Source of the DNA: a virus
DNA: 64,000 bases
Strand: one strand, 5' to 3'
Virus record (IMG/VR): IMGVR_UViG_3300034024_000020
Span: 1 to 64,000 of that record
Of the stretch, positions 14,833 through 22,592 are shown piece by piece. A program made the translations under genes and the position numbers. Under the pieces are notes generated by a model, which saw only the letters and a list, made by a program, of their open reading frames with translations, ran no database searches and was not told the origin of the DNA. Numbering within the stretch: the first letter of the stretch is position 1; every line of letters starts with the position of its first letter.

Positions 14833-15244
14833 ATGAAAAAGGGTCAGATGTTAGGGAACATGATTGTTCTCGCTACAAACGCCCACGCTGGTCAGTTTGA
14901 TAAAAGGGGGCCAGCCTTACATCCTTCACTGTCTGAAGGTACTACATTATACTGGGTCCGATGATGAGGAAATCCAGTGTATTGCAGTCGGACACGATCT
15001 TCTAGAAGATACTGATGTTACAACTGATGATCTTTATGAAGCTGGGATGACAGATAGGGTTGTAAACGGCATCCTTCTTCTAACGAAGATGCCCGGACAA
15101 TCTCTAGCGAAGTACAAGGAAGGCGTTCTTGCAAATGCAGACGCTCGAAAGGTAAAGAAAGCCGATCTGAAGCACAATAGCGACATTCGTCGTCTTAAGG
15201 GTGTAACAGAAAAAGACATTGCACGTAACGGTCGTTACATGTAG
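14833..15244 (+). CDS. HD-domain (RelA/SpoT-type) hydrolase, frameshift and possible amber readthrough
   Basis: The ATG frame from 14833 reads MKKGQMLGNMIVLATNAHAGQFDK, the usual start of small HD proteins, then stops at about 14962. The rest of the domain, GQPYILHCLKVLHYTGS, VGHDLLEDTDVT (HD metal motif) and KADLKHNSDIRRL, continues in the +1 frame from the run AAAAGGGGG at 14902-14910. Skipping one base there restores the family sequence FDKGGQPYILH. The +1 frame ends at TAG 15242-15244, but the frame stays open after it (FYAEIEAKEAEENV) to TGA 15287-15289, which overlaps the next ATG. The family hydrolyses (p)ppGpp or related nucleotides. A programmed +1 slip on AAA-AGG or a sequence error are both possible. 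Confidence 0.65.
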
Positions 15245-15281
15245 TTTTACGCAGAAATTGAAGCAAAGGAAGCTGAAGAAA

Positions 15282-15482
15282 ATGTTTGAAGAAATTATGG
15301 AATCCTTTAACGGTCCTGAAATTGAATATGAGGGCACATATACCCCTAGAGCTCCAATTGATGTGCAGATGGTAGCTGAAGCTCTTGAGCCCGGCTCTCC
15401 GGAAGATATCTCTAGCAATTCTCTTTACCTTGAAGCTGAAGAGGTCGAAGAAATCCGAGAGATCGCAGCCAGCTTCGCTTAA
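15282..15482 (+). CDS. Small acidic protein (66 aa)
   Basis: ATG after GGAAGCTGAAGAAA. MFEEIMESFNGPEIEYEG; strongly acidic. Follows the HD gene within its extended reading frame. Confidence 0.6.
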   Translation: MFEEIMESFNGPEIEYEGTYTPRAPIDVQMVAEALEPGSPEDISSNSLYLEAEEVEEIREIAASFA

Positions 15483-15490
15483 AATAGTTC

Positions 15491-15519
15491 TTGACATTGT
15501 CCTCGGTTTTTCATATAAT
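15491..15519 (+). promoter_or_regulatory. Phage promoter
   Basis: ATAGTTC, TTGACA (15491-15496), 17 bp, TATAAT (15514-15519), GGG. Confidence 0.93.
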
Positions 15520-15543
15520 GGGGGACAACGAAAGGAAAGCGGC

Positions 15544-15744
15544 ATGACAGATCGAGAAGCGCTTGAATACGAAATTGAAGACGCTATGTTCGAACTTAGT
15601 GATGCTGAGAGTACTCTTTATCGTTTGGAAGACGAAGGTTTAGAGGGTACTGACGAGTTTGACGAAGCTGAGCGCGACGTTTATAATGCAGAAAATCATC
15701 TTGCTTATCTGCAAAGTTTGAGGTCTGAACATGACAGCGAGTGA
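15544..15744 (+). CDS. Acidic coiled-coil protein (66 aa)
   Basis: Almost all Glu, Asp, Leu and Ala in a helical pattern (ALEYEIEDAMFELSDAEST). Net charge very negative. Confidence 0.6.
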   Translation: MTDREALEYEIEDAMFELSDAESTLYRLEDEGLEGTDEFDEAERDVYNAENHLAYLQSLRSEHDSE

Positions 15745-15910
15745 GCAAGCACAGGAAATTGGAAGCCTGTTAGGTCATGACGCTGTTGTGGCTCTTAGAT
15801 TCTGGACTTTCTGTAGTGATATGGAAAAGTCAAGTGATCCTAGAGCTAGAGAGTTCCTTAAAGGTTTGGATCAAGTTTATAGAGTTCTGAAATTGATCAA
15901 AACTGAATAA
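15731..15910 (+). CDS. Small helical protein (59 aa)
   Basis: MTASEQAQEIGSLLGHDAVV, helical, overlaps the upstream gene by 14 bases; ends at the promoter of the long RNA. Confidence 0.6.
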   Translation: MTASEQAQEIGSLLGHDAVVALRFWTFCSDMEKSSDPRAREFLKGLDQVYRVLKLIKTE

Positions 15911-15915
15911 AGTTC

Positions 15916-15944
15916 TTGACTTTGATCTCAGATTTTCGTATAAT
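15916..15944 (+). promoter_or_regulatory. Phage promoter of the long RNA
   Basis: AAAGTTC, TTGACT (15916-15921), 17 bp, TATAAT (15939-15944), GGG. No gene follows for 1.7 kb. Confidence 0.93.
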
Positions 15945-15950
15945 GGGTTA

Positions 15951-17516
15951 TCAAAAGCGGATAGCGGGCAATTCACGGAGTTGTCGCAGTTCACCGACTT
16001 AGAGGCGCAGACTTAGTCGCTCTGCTTAATGAAAAGGACTATAAATCGCCTCCTTTATATCTCGGCTAAAGTCCTTAATTGTGAATAATAACCGAGATTA
16101 AGGGGTGCACTACTTAGGTGCTTAATGTGTCATAATGAGGATGTACGCCCCACTATAAATATGGTCTCGGACTGTAAAGGGAACGACGGAATATCAACCA
16201 TGTTCTGTCAATGTTCCAGCACTTTATGGAATGAGAGTAGATACCGCCAAGTTGGATGATGGAGAAGCCGCTGTTGCGAAGCCGTTATCGAGCCCATTGA
16301 CTTGGAAGGTCCCATATAGTTAGGGTGCAATGCGCTTAATGGTGTTTGCAAACCGCCTTAACTCTTTTTACCTGTGAAATACCCCACGGTCGCAAGCAGG
16401 TAGTTTATATCATATAATGTGTTATAATAATCTCGAGAGCACCAGCGGTTCCCAAGTCCGCCTAAGAAAAACCCGAGTGATCGGTACTGGTGCAAAAACC
16501 CTAAACTATGTGATCCGTCGGACGGAACTCCCCTCTAAAGGGACATATAAACAGGTTCAACTCCTGTACATAGTCAAAGGGTGGGTGCACAGGAATGTGT
16601 ACGCAGATTGGACTAGAAGTCGCGAATCTGACCATATACTAAGACAAGGCAAATTCGCGAAGCCTCTACCACGCTAGAGGTATTAAAACATGGGTCTTCT
16701 TAGTACATAGTCTCGCGCGAGACAGAGGTGAGCGTAATTCCTCGTTCAAAAAGATCAGGGTTATGATCTGCCTCATTCGCGCAGAAATTGCGAGGCGCTT
16801 TAACCAGCGACCGCCAAAGAGGTCCGAGAAGTGACACATACGGTTATGAGCCGACTTAGTGCGGGACGTGGTTTGGCCACCACTATTAGCCCAAACGGAA
16901 TCGTGGAGGAACCCCGTATGCTACTGTCTATGGCTGAGTGCACTTGCCCATAGAAGTAGGGAAAAATGTCGCAGGTCCCAACGCCTGCCTCGGAAACAAT
17001 TTATGGGACCCTGAAAGGGGATAAGGTAATGCACAGTGACACTTGGTCAAAGCGGTTGCAAACGCCTCCAAGTCGGACAGGGTGATGCAATACTCACCGT
17101 TTGTGCCAGGGAACACCCGGGTTGCTATCAAACGCCGGACCTGAATTAGACAATTTTGATAGATTAGCCTAATCCCAAACTCTCGTTCTGCCGGTGTAAG
17201 AAGAACCGGAAATCTACCCTTGTAAGATCCAAAGGGCGGTGCTAGTTCTGACATAATTAGCCGCTGGGGTCCCAACCAGTGTAAGCGACGAAAGGACGCA
17301 AAGCGGTAAAGCGAGAGCTTGCAAAAAAGCTGCCGCAAATCTAGAAAGACGTTTCTAGTAATAGGGTGTGAAGTGAGCTAAGCTAGCAACATTCTTCACG
17401 CAGATATGTATACCAAGTGTGTCTAGAACCTTGGTGGATTGGAGCGAGGGGGGGCGACCAATCATTTCGGCAACGTAACGATCCGGGTGTGAAGTGCCAG
17501 CTTCACACCCTTTTTT
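15951..17516 (+). ncRNA. Long non-coding RNA (about 1.57 kb) with embedded tRNA
   Basis: A strong promoter, no credible gene on either strand, many short complements (for instance CTAGAAA-GACG-TTTCTAG near 17340) and a perfect intrinsic terminator define one transcript. A tRNA-like element sits at 16505-16575. Size, phage context and link to tRNAs recall the large structured RNA classes GOLLD and ROOL, but I cannot match a consensus by eye. The open frames at 16417-16677 and 16928-17338 (minus) lack family signatures and cross the tRNA or structured parts. Confidence 0.8.
16505..16575 (+). tRNA. tRNA-like element, anticodon CTA (amber suppressor)
   Basis: Acceptor ACTATGT/ACATAGT (7 perfect pairs), T-arm ACAGG-TTCAACT-CCTGT, anticodon arm TCCC-CTCTAAA-GGGA giving CTA at 16535-16537, which reads UAG. 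The D-arm is a 5-bp stem with only a 3-base loop (CGG). No encoded CCA. Lies inside the long RNA. Confidence 0.6.
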
Positions 17517-17517
17517 G
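17485..17517 (+). terminator. Strong intrinsic terminator of the long RNA
   Basis: GGGTGTGAAG, loop TGCCAG, CTTCACACCC, then TTTTTTG. Ten perfect pairs. Confidence 0.95.
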
Positions 17518-17535
17518 TGTTCGTTAAAAAAGTTG

Positions 17536-17564
17536 TTGACATTTGAGTGTTTTGGTGTTATTAT
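17536..17564 (+). promoter_or_regulatory. Promoter for 17635
   Basis: AAAAGTTG, TTGACA (17536-17541), 17 bp, TATTAT (17559-17564). A 65-base leader follows before the first ATG. Confidence 0.85.
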
Positions 17565-17634
17565 AGAGACTGAATAAATCAGCCATATTCTAGTGCAGCT
17601 AATGTAGTGGGAACTGGCTAAGTCGGAGACCGCA

Positions 17635-17910
17635 ATGGCGCTTTTTATTGGTGGTCCAATGGATGGACAACGAGTTGAGGTAGAACCCTCACGCAATTAT
17701 ATACAAGTGGCAATAGAGAAGCCACTAAAAATTAAGGAAGAACATACTGTAGAAAGATTCTCTACTACAGTTGAGAGAGACCTCTTTACATACAAGGCAG
17801 AGATATTAGCTTGTCCAAACAAGCAATACACAGTTTTCATTCCTGACGACTATGATTGTCAGGATTTTATAGATCATTTAATTAGAGGGTATAGACCTAG
17901 TGCAAATTAA
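17635..17910 (+). CDS. Unknown protein (91 aa)
   Basis: MALFIGGPMDGQRVEV: this G-G-P-x-D-G-x opening is common to small phage proteins of unknown role. Strand-rich middle. Confidence 0.65.
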   Translation: MALFIGGPMDGQRVEVEPSRNYIQVAIEKPLKIKEEHTVERFSTTVERDLFTYKAEILACPNKQYTVFIPDDYDCQDFIDHLIRGYRPSAN

Positions 17911-18427
17911 ACCATTGATTCTTAACGAAAGAATCGAAAACGGTATAGAAGGTAAAGCGATTTTCAGTAGTGATTGTCACTACAGATATGTCCTAACTAG
18001 ATGTTGGGATGATTCTGCTTGGTTAAACATCATAATGCTCAATCCTTCCAACGGAGATGAGCGCATTTTAGAGACCACTACCAAAGGAGTCATGAAGCGG
18101 GCCCAAAAATGGGGCTATGGTGGAATGATGGTAGCTAACCTGTTTAATCTTATATCCACTGATCCTAAGGCACTAGCTAAATGTGATGATCCAGTAGGTG
18201 CCTCGGGTGATTGGGCTATTCAATACATGCTACAATGGGCTCGTAGAGATGATGAACCTATAGTCTGTGCTTGGGGTAATCATGGTAGTTTACTGGGAAG
18301 AGATAAGCAAGTATTAAAACTTCTAGAAGGTCATGAGCTCCAAGTTCTGGCCCTTAACGGGAATGGGATGCCACGTCACCCTCTTCATATGGCACATAAT
18401 ATTGAACCTAAGTCCTGGAATCCTTAA
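17900..18427 (+). CDS. DUF1643-family protein (175 aa)
   Basis: GTG start. RYVLTRCWDDSAWLNIIMLNPS near 29-50, then the ANLFNL block (about 82-87) and VCAWGNHG (about 124-131) match the DUF1643 outline RYxLxRxW...MLNPS...xNLF...WG..G. The biochemical role of this family is unknown; it is frequent in phages and mobile elements. Confidence 0.8.
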   Translation: MQIKPLILNERIENGIEGKAIFSSDCHYRYVLTRCWDDSAWLNIIMLNPSNGDERILETTTKGVMKRAQKWGYGGMMVANLFNLISTDPKALAKCDDPVGASGDWAIQYMLQWARRDDEPIVCAWGNHGSLLGRDKQVLKLLEGHELQVLALNGNGMPRHPLHMAHNIEPKSWNP

Positions 18428-18435
18428 TTTAGTTC

Positions 18436-18464
18436 TTGACACGCTAACCCAAAGACGGTATAAT
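18436..18464 (+). promoter_or_regulatory. Phage promoter
   Basis: ATTTAGTTC, TTGACA (18436-18441), 17 bp, TATAAT (18459-18464), GGG. Starts 18489-20979. Confidence 0.93.
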
Positions 18465-18488
18465 GGGACTCAAGATTAGGAGAATATC

Positions 18489-18893
18489 ATGTTGAATAAG
18501 GTTGGAGTTCTTGGCGAAATCACTGGCTTCTTCACTGAACGTGATAGTATTCGTGATTTCTTACAGAACCTTATTAAGAACATAGAGTATCCTCTCGACG
18601 AGCGCTGGGAAATCTTCCTAGCGGCTGGAAAGGATATTCTTGGTGTTGATATCTACGGTGATGGACACATTGATATTCTATCTCCTGATCTCACGCAGTA
18701 TGACCATTTTTACACTGAACGATACCAGACTCGAACTTACGAGGATATGTGGGAACAGATTCAGGAAAAGGTAGAAGACGCCAAGGTAGATCCTACTAGT
18801 GAATACTCTAAGGGCGCTGAACTTTGGGATGTGGATAAGTGGCGGGAAACCGTTCTAGAACATGGACATGCGGGATTTATTTATGACTGGTAA
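18489..18893 (+). CDS. Unknown acidic protein (134 aa)
   Basis: Mixed helices and strands, aromatic DHFYTERYQTRTYEDMW near 77-93. Overlaps the phosphatase start. No family recognised. Confidence 0.65.
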   Translation: MLNKVGVLGEITGFFTERDSIRDFLQNLIKNIEYPLDERWEIFLAAGKDILGVDIYGDGHIDILSPDLTQYDHFYTERYQTRTYEDMWEQIQEKVEDAKVDPTSEYSKGAELWDVDKWRETVLEHGHAGFIYDW

Positions 18894-19578
18894 GTTTCAA
18901 AGGCTTGATCTAAGCCATATCACAGGACGCGTGTTTGTCGTTGGCGATATCCACGGAGCCTTCAGCGCGCTTGAGGCTGAGCTGGAGAAGCGTGGCTTCG
19001 ATAGAGAGAAGGATGTTCTTCTTTCAGTCGGCGATCTAGTTGATCGTGGGCCGGAGAGTCATCGTGCTGTTGAGTTCCTAGACTACCCTTGGTTTCATGC
19101 AATTCAGGGCAACCATGAGGATATAGTCCTCAATATGGCTGGTACTGATATGCATAACCGTAATGGTGGGCGCTGGTGGAAGAAGCTAAAGTATTCACAC
19201 AACAAGCCTAATCACGTTCAGTTCCTTGTTCGGTTCAATAAGCTTCCGATAATTCTAGAGGTTCTACTTCCTTCCGGTCGACGTATTGGACTAGTCCACG
19301 CGGAGTACCCAGGTGATGATTGGGCTGATGCTGAGTATTATGCCAACAATCATTCGGAGCATTGTATGTGGGCGCGTATCCGTTATAAGGATGCGCGTGA
19401 CGAGCATGTTCATCGTCCACTAGATGGAGTTGAGCGAGTACCGCCTATTAAGGGCATTGACCATGTGTATTACGGACATACACCTTTAACGGAGGCTATT
19501 ACAGTTGGAAACCAAAGCTGGATTGACACCGGTGCCGTCTTTTCTGACGGTTTCTTTACCATCATCGAGGAAAAGTGA
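18883..19578 (+). CDS. PPP-family Ser/Thr protein phosphatase
   Basis: About 231 aa from the ATG at 18883 (18862 and 18868 are alternatives). The metal motifs of PPP phosphatases are all present: VVGDIHGAF, SVGDLVDRGPES and QGNHEDIV, and later the His motifs LVHAEYP and YGHTPL. Closest in outline to phage lambda and PrpA/B-type enzymes that remove phosphate from protein. May reverse host kinase signalling; the substrate is unknown. Confidence 0.88.
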   Translation: MTGKFQRLDLSHITGRVFVVGDIHGAFSALEAELEKRGFDREKDVLLSVGDLVDRGPESHRAVEFLDYPWFHAIQGNHEDIVLNMAGTDMHNRNGGRWWKKLKYSHNKPNHVQFLVRFNKLPIILEVLLPSGRRIGLVHAEYPGDDWADAEYYANNHSEHCMWARIRYKDARDEHVHRPLDGVERVPPIKGIDHVYYGHTPLTEAITVGNQSWIDTGAVFSDGFFTIIEEK

Positions 19579-19579
19579 A

Positions 19580-19747
19580 GTGATTGATGTAGAACTTAGC
19601 CGAGCAGAGCTAGAGCTTATCAAAGACCTAGCTAAAACTGCTATTCGACAGAGATTGTTTCCTGATAATTCTTTATATGAACTAGAGAAGTATATGGATC
19701 AGATGTTGGAAGAACTCGAGGATATGGAAGGTGAAAAAGTTGTTTGA
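19580..19747 (+). CDS. Small helical protein (55 aa)
   Basis: GTG start one base after the phosphatase TGA: MIDVELSRAELELIKDL. Acidic helical protein. Confidence 0.6.
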   Translation: MIDVELSRAELELIKDLAKTAIRQRLFPDNSLYELEKYMDQMLEELEDMEGEKVV

Positions 19748-19877
19748 TTATTTTAACCGACTTCGCTGGGCACATGCCTATTTTGGTGCGGGAGAGGGTA
19801 AAGTCTCTCCGTTTGAAGCCCTTTATGTAATGGATTTGATTGATGCTGACACCTATCGACGTTTCGAGGGCCGTTAA
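19731..19877 (+). CDS. Small basic-aromatic protein (48 aa)
   Basis: GTG start within the end of the upstream gene, after GGAAG: MKKLFDYFNRLRWAHAYFG. No family. Confidence 0.5.
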   Translation: MKKLFDYFNRLRWAHAYFGAGEGKVSPFEALYVMDLIDADTYRRFEGR

Positions 19878-20064
19878 ACTTCCTGCTAAGTTTAAATACT
19901 ACAGGGAGGGAGTCCTCTATTATGAGACCGGACTTGGTGACGTTTTTGGCGTTCCCTTGGATGATCTCGGAAAAGCTACCGTAAATGCTGAGGAGAAAGG
20001 AATTCTTCTCATGCGATATATGAGACTACACAACGAGGCTATTAAAAATGCGAAATCTGATTGA
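19843..20064 (+). CDS. Small unknown protein (73 aa)
   Basis: MLTPIDVSRAVKLPAKFKYYREG then a strand-helix outline. Overlaps both neighbours. Confidence 0.55.
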   Translation: MLTPIDVSRAVKLPAKFKYYREGVLYYETGLGDVFGVPLDDLGKATVNAEEKGILLMRYMRLHNEAIKNAKSD

Positions 20065-20275
20065 CAATGCGACTAACAACCCAGGTATGACTGTGCTATG
20101 TGTAGCACTGATCGTCCTTGCGATCTTCATTATCTATGCCAATTTCTTTGCTCCGCGCAGAGAGATTGAACTAGTACATGAACCCCGTTATGAAAAGTTC
20201 GGTAACTACGGAAACGGAGCCAACGAACAGGACGGTCGAATGCCTGCTGTAGGCGATGCTTTTAGCTCTAAGTAA
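20048..20275 (+). CDS. Small membrane-anchored protein (75 aa)
   Basis: Hydrophobic segment about residues 13-34 (MTVLCVALIVLAIFIIYA), polar tail rich in Gly and Asn. Confidence 0.65.
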   Translation: MRNLIDNATNNPGMTVLCVALIVLAIFIIYANFFAPRREIELVHEPRYEKFGNYGNGANEQDGRMPAVGDAFSSK

Positions 20276-20287
20276 AAGGAAATATAA

Positions 20288-20431
20288 ATGCCATTTGTTA
20301 TTGTAGCCTTTCTAGCATTGATTGCTTACCCTGCGTATCTGCTTTATAATGAGATCGAGGAATTTCTAGAAGAGGAAAACATGAATTTTCGAGAATTTGT
20401 GGAGATGATGAAGCAGGATGCTCGATCTTAA
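20288..20431 (+). CDS. Small membrane protein (47 aa)
   Basis: AAAGGAAATATAA precedes the ATG. Hydrophobic N-terminus (2-20) and acidic tail. Confidence 0.6.
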   Translation: MPFVIVAFLALIAYPAYLLYNEIEEFLEEENMNFREFVEMMKQDARS

Positions 20432-20600
20432 GAATGTAATCTGGGAACTTAGGTGGTCTAAGGCAGGCAACCGTATTATCATCACAGAAATAGATAATGA
20501 AAATGTCTATTTTGAGGATATCTGTGATCGTGAAGATGTTGGCTGCCTAACCATTGATAAGTTCTGCAAAAACTATAAAGCAGTAGGAGAACTACAATGA
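20418..20600 (+). CDS. Small unknown protein (60 aa)
   Basis: MLDLKNVIWELRWSKAGNRI, strand-rich, with two cysteines in ICDREDVGC. Overlaps neighbours. Confidence 0.6.
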   Translation: MLDLKNVIWELRWSKAGNRIIITEIDNENVYFEDICDREDVGCLTIDKFCKNYKAVGELQ

Positions 20601-20893
20601 AGGCACTATACGCTGTAAGCTATACTGAATACGAGCGAGGCTGGGGTCAACGCCCAGATGGAACCTCCTACCATAGGAGTGAGGAAGATGCCAAGGCGTT
20701 CACAAAACGTATTCACGGCGATAGAAGTGGTAGCGTGCCTGACGAGTATACTAATGCTGACGGTCCTCCACGTCTAGTAGAAGTTAGTGATGCATTATAC
20801 GATCATGTTCAGGTAGGCGGTAATTACTGGTCTACTATGAATAGTTTCACGCAAGCACGCAATTGGAGTGTGCTCAATCCGAAAGGTATGTAA
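20597..20893 (+). CDS. Unknown protein (98 aa)
   Basis: MKALYAVSYTEYERGWGQRPDG, aromatic and Gly-rich; tail WSVLNPKGM. No family recognised. Confidence 0.65.
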   Translation: MKALYAVSYTEYERGWGQRPDGTSYHRSEEDAKAFTKRIHGDRSGSVPDEYTNADGPPRLVEVSDALYDHVQVGGNYWSTMNSFTQARNWSVLNPKGM

Positions 20894-20979
20894 TGGCTGA
20901 TATTCTAGCAGTTGTGCTGACTATAGCTTTGCTTGGTAGCGGACTCTATTTCTATGTCTTTGACCGGCAGCCGAAATAG
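20893..20979 (+). CDS. Very small membrane peptide (28 aa)
   Basis: MADILAVVLTIALLGSGLYF, one membrane segment. ATG overlaps the upstream TAA; TAG lies at the next promoter. Confidence 0.5.
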   Translation: MADILAVVLTIALLGSGLYFYVFDRQPK

Positions 20980-20982
20980 TTC

Positions 20983-21011
20983 TTGACTTTGTACCTGTTC
21001 TGCCCTATACT
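20983..21011 (+). promoter_or_regulatory. Phage promoter, TATACT variant
   Basis: ATAGTTC, TTGACT (20983-20988), 17 bp, TATACT (21006-21011). Starts 21034-22145. Confidence 0.9.
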
Positions 21012-21033
21012 GGTCAGACAACGGGAGAGAATT

Positions 21034-21291
21034 ATGGACCGCGAATTAGCTGAAAAGATTGCTTACGATTTGCTCGGCACTTGCCGCTCTCTAGCTGACA
21101 TTGCTCTCAATTATCACAATGTAGAAATTGATGATCTCTCTCATGAAGAAGAGGACCTTTTACATGATGTAGTTGACAACATTACATTCGAATGTATTGA
21201 ATGTGGTTGGTTTCAGGAGGCGGGCTACTGGAACACTGACGATACCGATAATGGTAATATTTGCCTAGACTGTAGGCCGATGGAGGATTAA
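21034..21291 (+). CDS. Small zinc-binding-like protein (85 aa)
   Basis: CIECGW (near 52) and CLDCRP (near 78) form two CxxC pairs at the C-terminus; N-terminal half is helical and acidic. Follows GGGAGAG. Confidence 0.65.
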   Translation: MDRELAEKIAYDLLGTCRSLADIALNYHNVEIDDLSHEEEDLLHDVVDNITFECIECGWFQEAGYWNTDDTDNGNICLDCRPMED

Positions 21292-21614
21292 TGGACGACA
21301 ATGTAGAAGAGTATGATTTCGATGGGGATTGTGCTGTTGAATGCGAACCTTTGAGCGAGCGTCGTATGCTCATTATCAAAGTTCTACAAGGTGGAGATAT
21401 TCACGCTGAGGATAATGATGGGCAGATGATTATCGTTCGAGACGACGGAACCGTTAGTTCGTTCCTTCACGGAGATACCGATTGGGTTCAGGGGGAGTTG
21501 ACTGTCAATGGTGAAAACTATTGGGAGGGAACTGCTTGGGACGTTATCGGATATCATCTGGGTATGACTGACGGTGCCCAAATGGAGAGGGCCCGAGGTG
21601 GATCAACTCAGTAG
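21291..21614 (+). CDS. Unknown acidic protein (107 aa)
   Basis: Acidic N-terminus then a strand-rich domain (GQMIIVRDDGTVSSFLHGD) that could be a small beta-barrel. ATG overlaps upstream TAA. Confidence 0.6.
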   Translation: MDDNVEEYDFDGDCAVECEPLSERRMLIIKVLQGGDIHAEDNDGQMIIVRDDGTVSSFLHGDTDWVQGELTVNGENYWEGTAWDVIGYHLGMTDGAQMERARGGSTQ

Positions 21615-21849
21615 AGACTTGCAGGTTGTATTTGGATTTTCCAAAGCAAATGCACTTTCAGCTGTATGGCTGTACAGAAGAGGAAAGTTAAGTCCGGAAG
21701 AGGATGATATGCTTTTCTATCTTGAGAAGAAGCCTTGGGATCAACCCATGTTTCGAAATAAGGATTTGCCCAATGTTAAACCGGGCATGGAAAGAGTCCT
21801 AGAGCATCTAAACTATAGGATAACAGAAGCGGGTGGAAACCCAGTATAA
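21598..21849 (+). CDS. Small unknown protein (83 aa)
   Basis: GTG at 21598 (after GGGCCCGAG; GTG at 21574 is the alternative): MDQLSRDLQVVFGFSKAN. Helical. Confidence 0.6.
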   Translation: MDQLSRDLQVVFGFSKANALSAVWLYRRGKLSPEEDDMLFYLEKKPWDQPMFRNKDLPNVKPGMERVLEHLNYRITEAGGNPV

Positions 21850-21863
21850 GAGGTACATAATTA

Positions 21864-22145
21864 ATGCCAACATTTCTAATTGTCGTAGGAACTCTAGTTT
21901 TACTGATTGGTACAACTATCTTGAGGGGTATTACCCTTAGCGTATTGTGGGGTTGGTTTATCGTTCCGCTAGGTGTTGTTTCAATTGGCATCCCTGCTGC
22001 TATGGGTATCGCCATGTTGGTTGCCATGATGACATGGCAAGACGTGGTAACTCAGAAGCGAGAGCTAGGTGGGGCTTTCGGCGTTGCAATCGGACAATGC
22101 CTATTCGCACTACTAGCCGGGTATATTCTTACCCTGTTCATGTGA
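21864..22145 (+). CDS. Membrane protein, three segments (93 aa)
   Basis: Hydrophobic stretches at about 3-20, 25-55 and 73-92. Could act in lysis or membrane remodelling; nothing in the sequence settles this. Confidence 0.65.
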   Translation: MPTFLIVVGTLVLLIGTTILRGITLSVLWGWFIVPLGVVSIGIPAAMGIAMLVAMMTWQDVVTQKRELGGAFGVAIGQCLFALLAGYILTLFM

Positions 22146-22153
22146 GGTTAATG

Positions 22154-22186
22154 AGGGTCTCGCTTCTAACGAAGCGGGGCCCTTTA
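22154..22186 (+). terminator. Intrinsic terminator
   Basis: GGGTCTCGCTTC, loop TAAC, GAAGCGGGGCCC, then TTTAATTT. Confidence 0.75.
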
Positions 22187-22195
22187 ATTTAGTTC

Positions 22196-22224
22196 TTGAC
22201 ATGTACCCCTCGGTCTGCTATAAT
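22196..22224 (+). promoter_or_regulatory. Phage promoter
   Basis: ATTTAGTTC, TTGACA (22196-22201), 17 bp, TATAAT (22219-22224), GGG. Leader of about 50 bases to 22278. Confidence 0.93.
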
Positions 22225-22277
22225 GGGTTCATATCTGGAGATAAGTCCGATTTGCCCTATTAGGCCAGGTACATATA

Positions 22278-22592
22278 ATGATAACAGTAACCATAAAGAA
22301 CCAAGGGGCTATTGAATTCGAAGACTTCGAGAACGCTATGGCGTTTGTAGAAGAGCATCCAGAGATGTATGCATTCGATGTTGAAAATTTATCACTATTT
22401 AGCGATGAACCCTTTGAGGGTTTGATTATAGCGGAAGAAGCCATCAAAGAAGTATTCCAGTGTGCTGGATGCAAGGTATGTGTAGGCTTCCATAGACGCT
22501 CTGATCAAAAAGAACTAAGAGTTAAATGTCCTAATTGTGAAGCAATCCATAATATAAAGGTTAAAGACGATGCTAGAGCATCTAAAAGCTAG
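22278..22592 (+). CDS. Zinc-ribbon protein (104 aa)
   Basis: CAGCKVC near 62-68 and CPNC near 84-87 give a four-Cys ribbon at the C-terminus; the N-terminal half is an alpha/beta segment. Overlaps the Toprim gene, so the two may work together on nucleic acid. Confidence 0.65.
   Translation: MITVTIKNQGAIEFEDFENAMAFVEEHPEMYAFDVENLSLFSDEPFEGLIIAEEAIKEVFQCAGCKVCVGFHRRSDQKELRVKCPNCEAIHNIKVKDDARASKS

Noticed and set aside
16417-17338. Open frames in the long RNA (16417 plus, 16928 minus)
   Set aside because: They overlap the embedded tRNA or structured parts, have no ribosome binding site and no family features.
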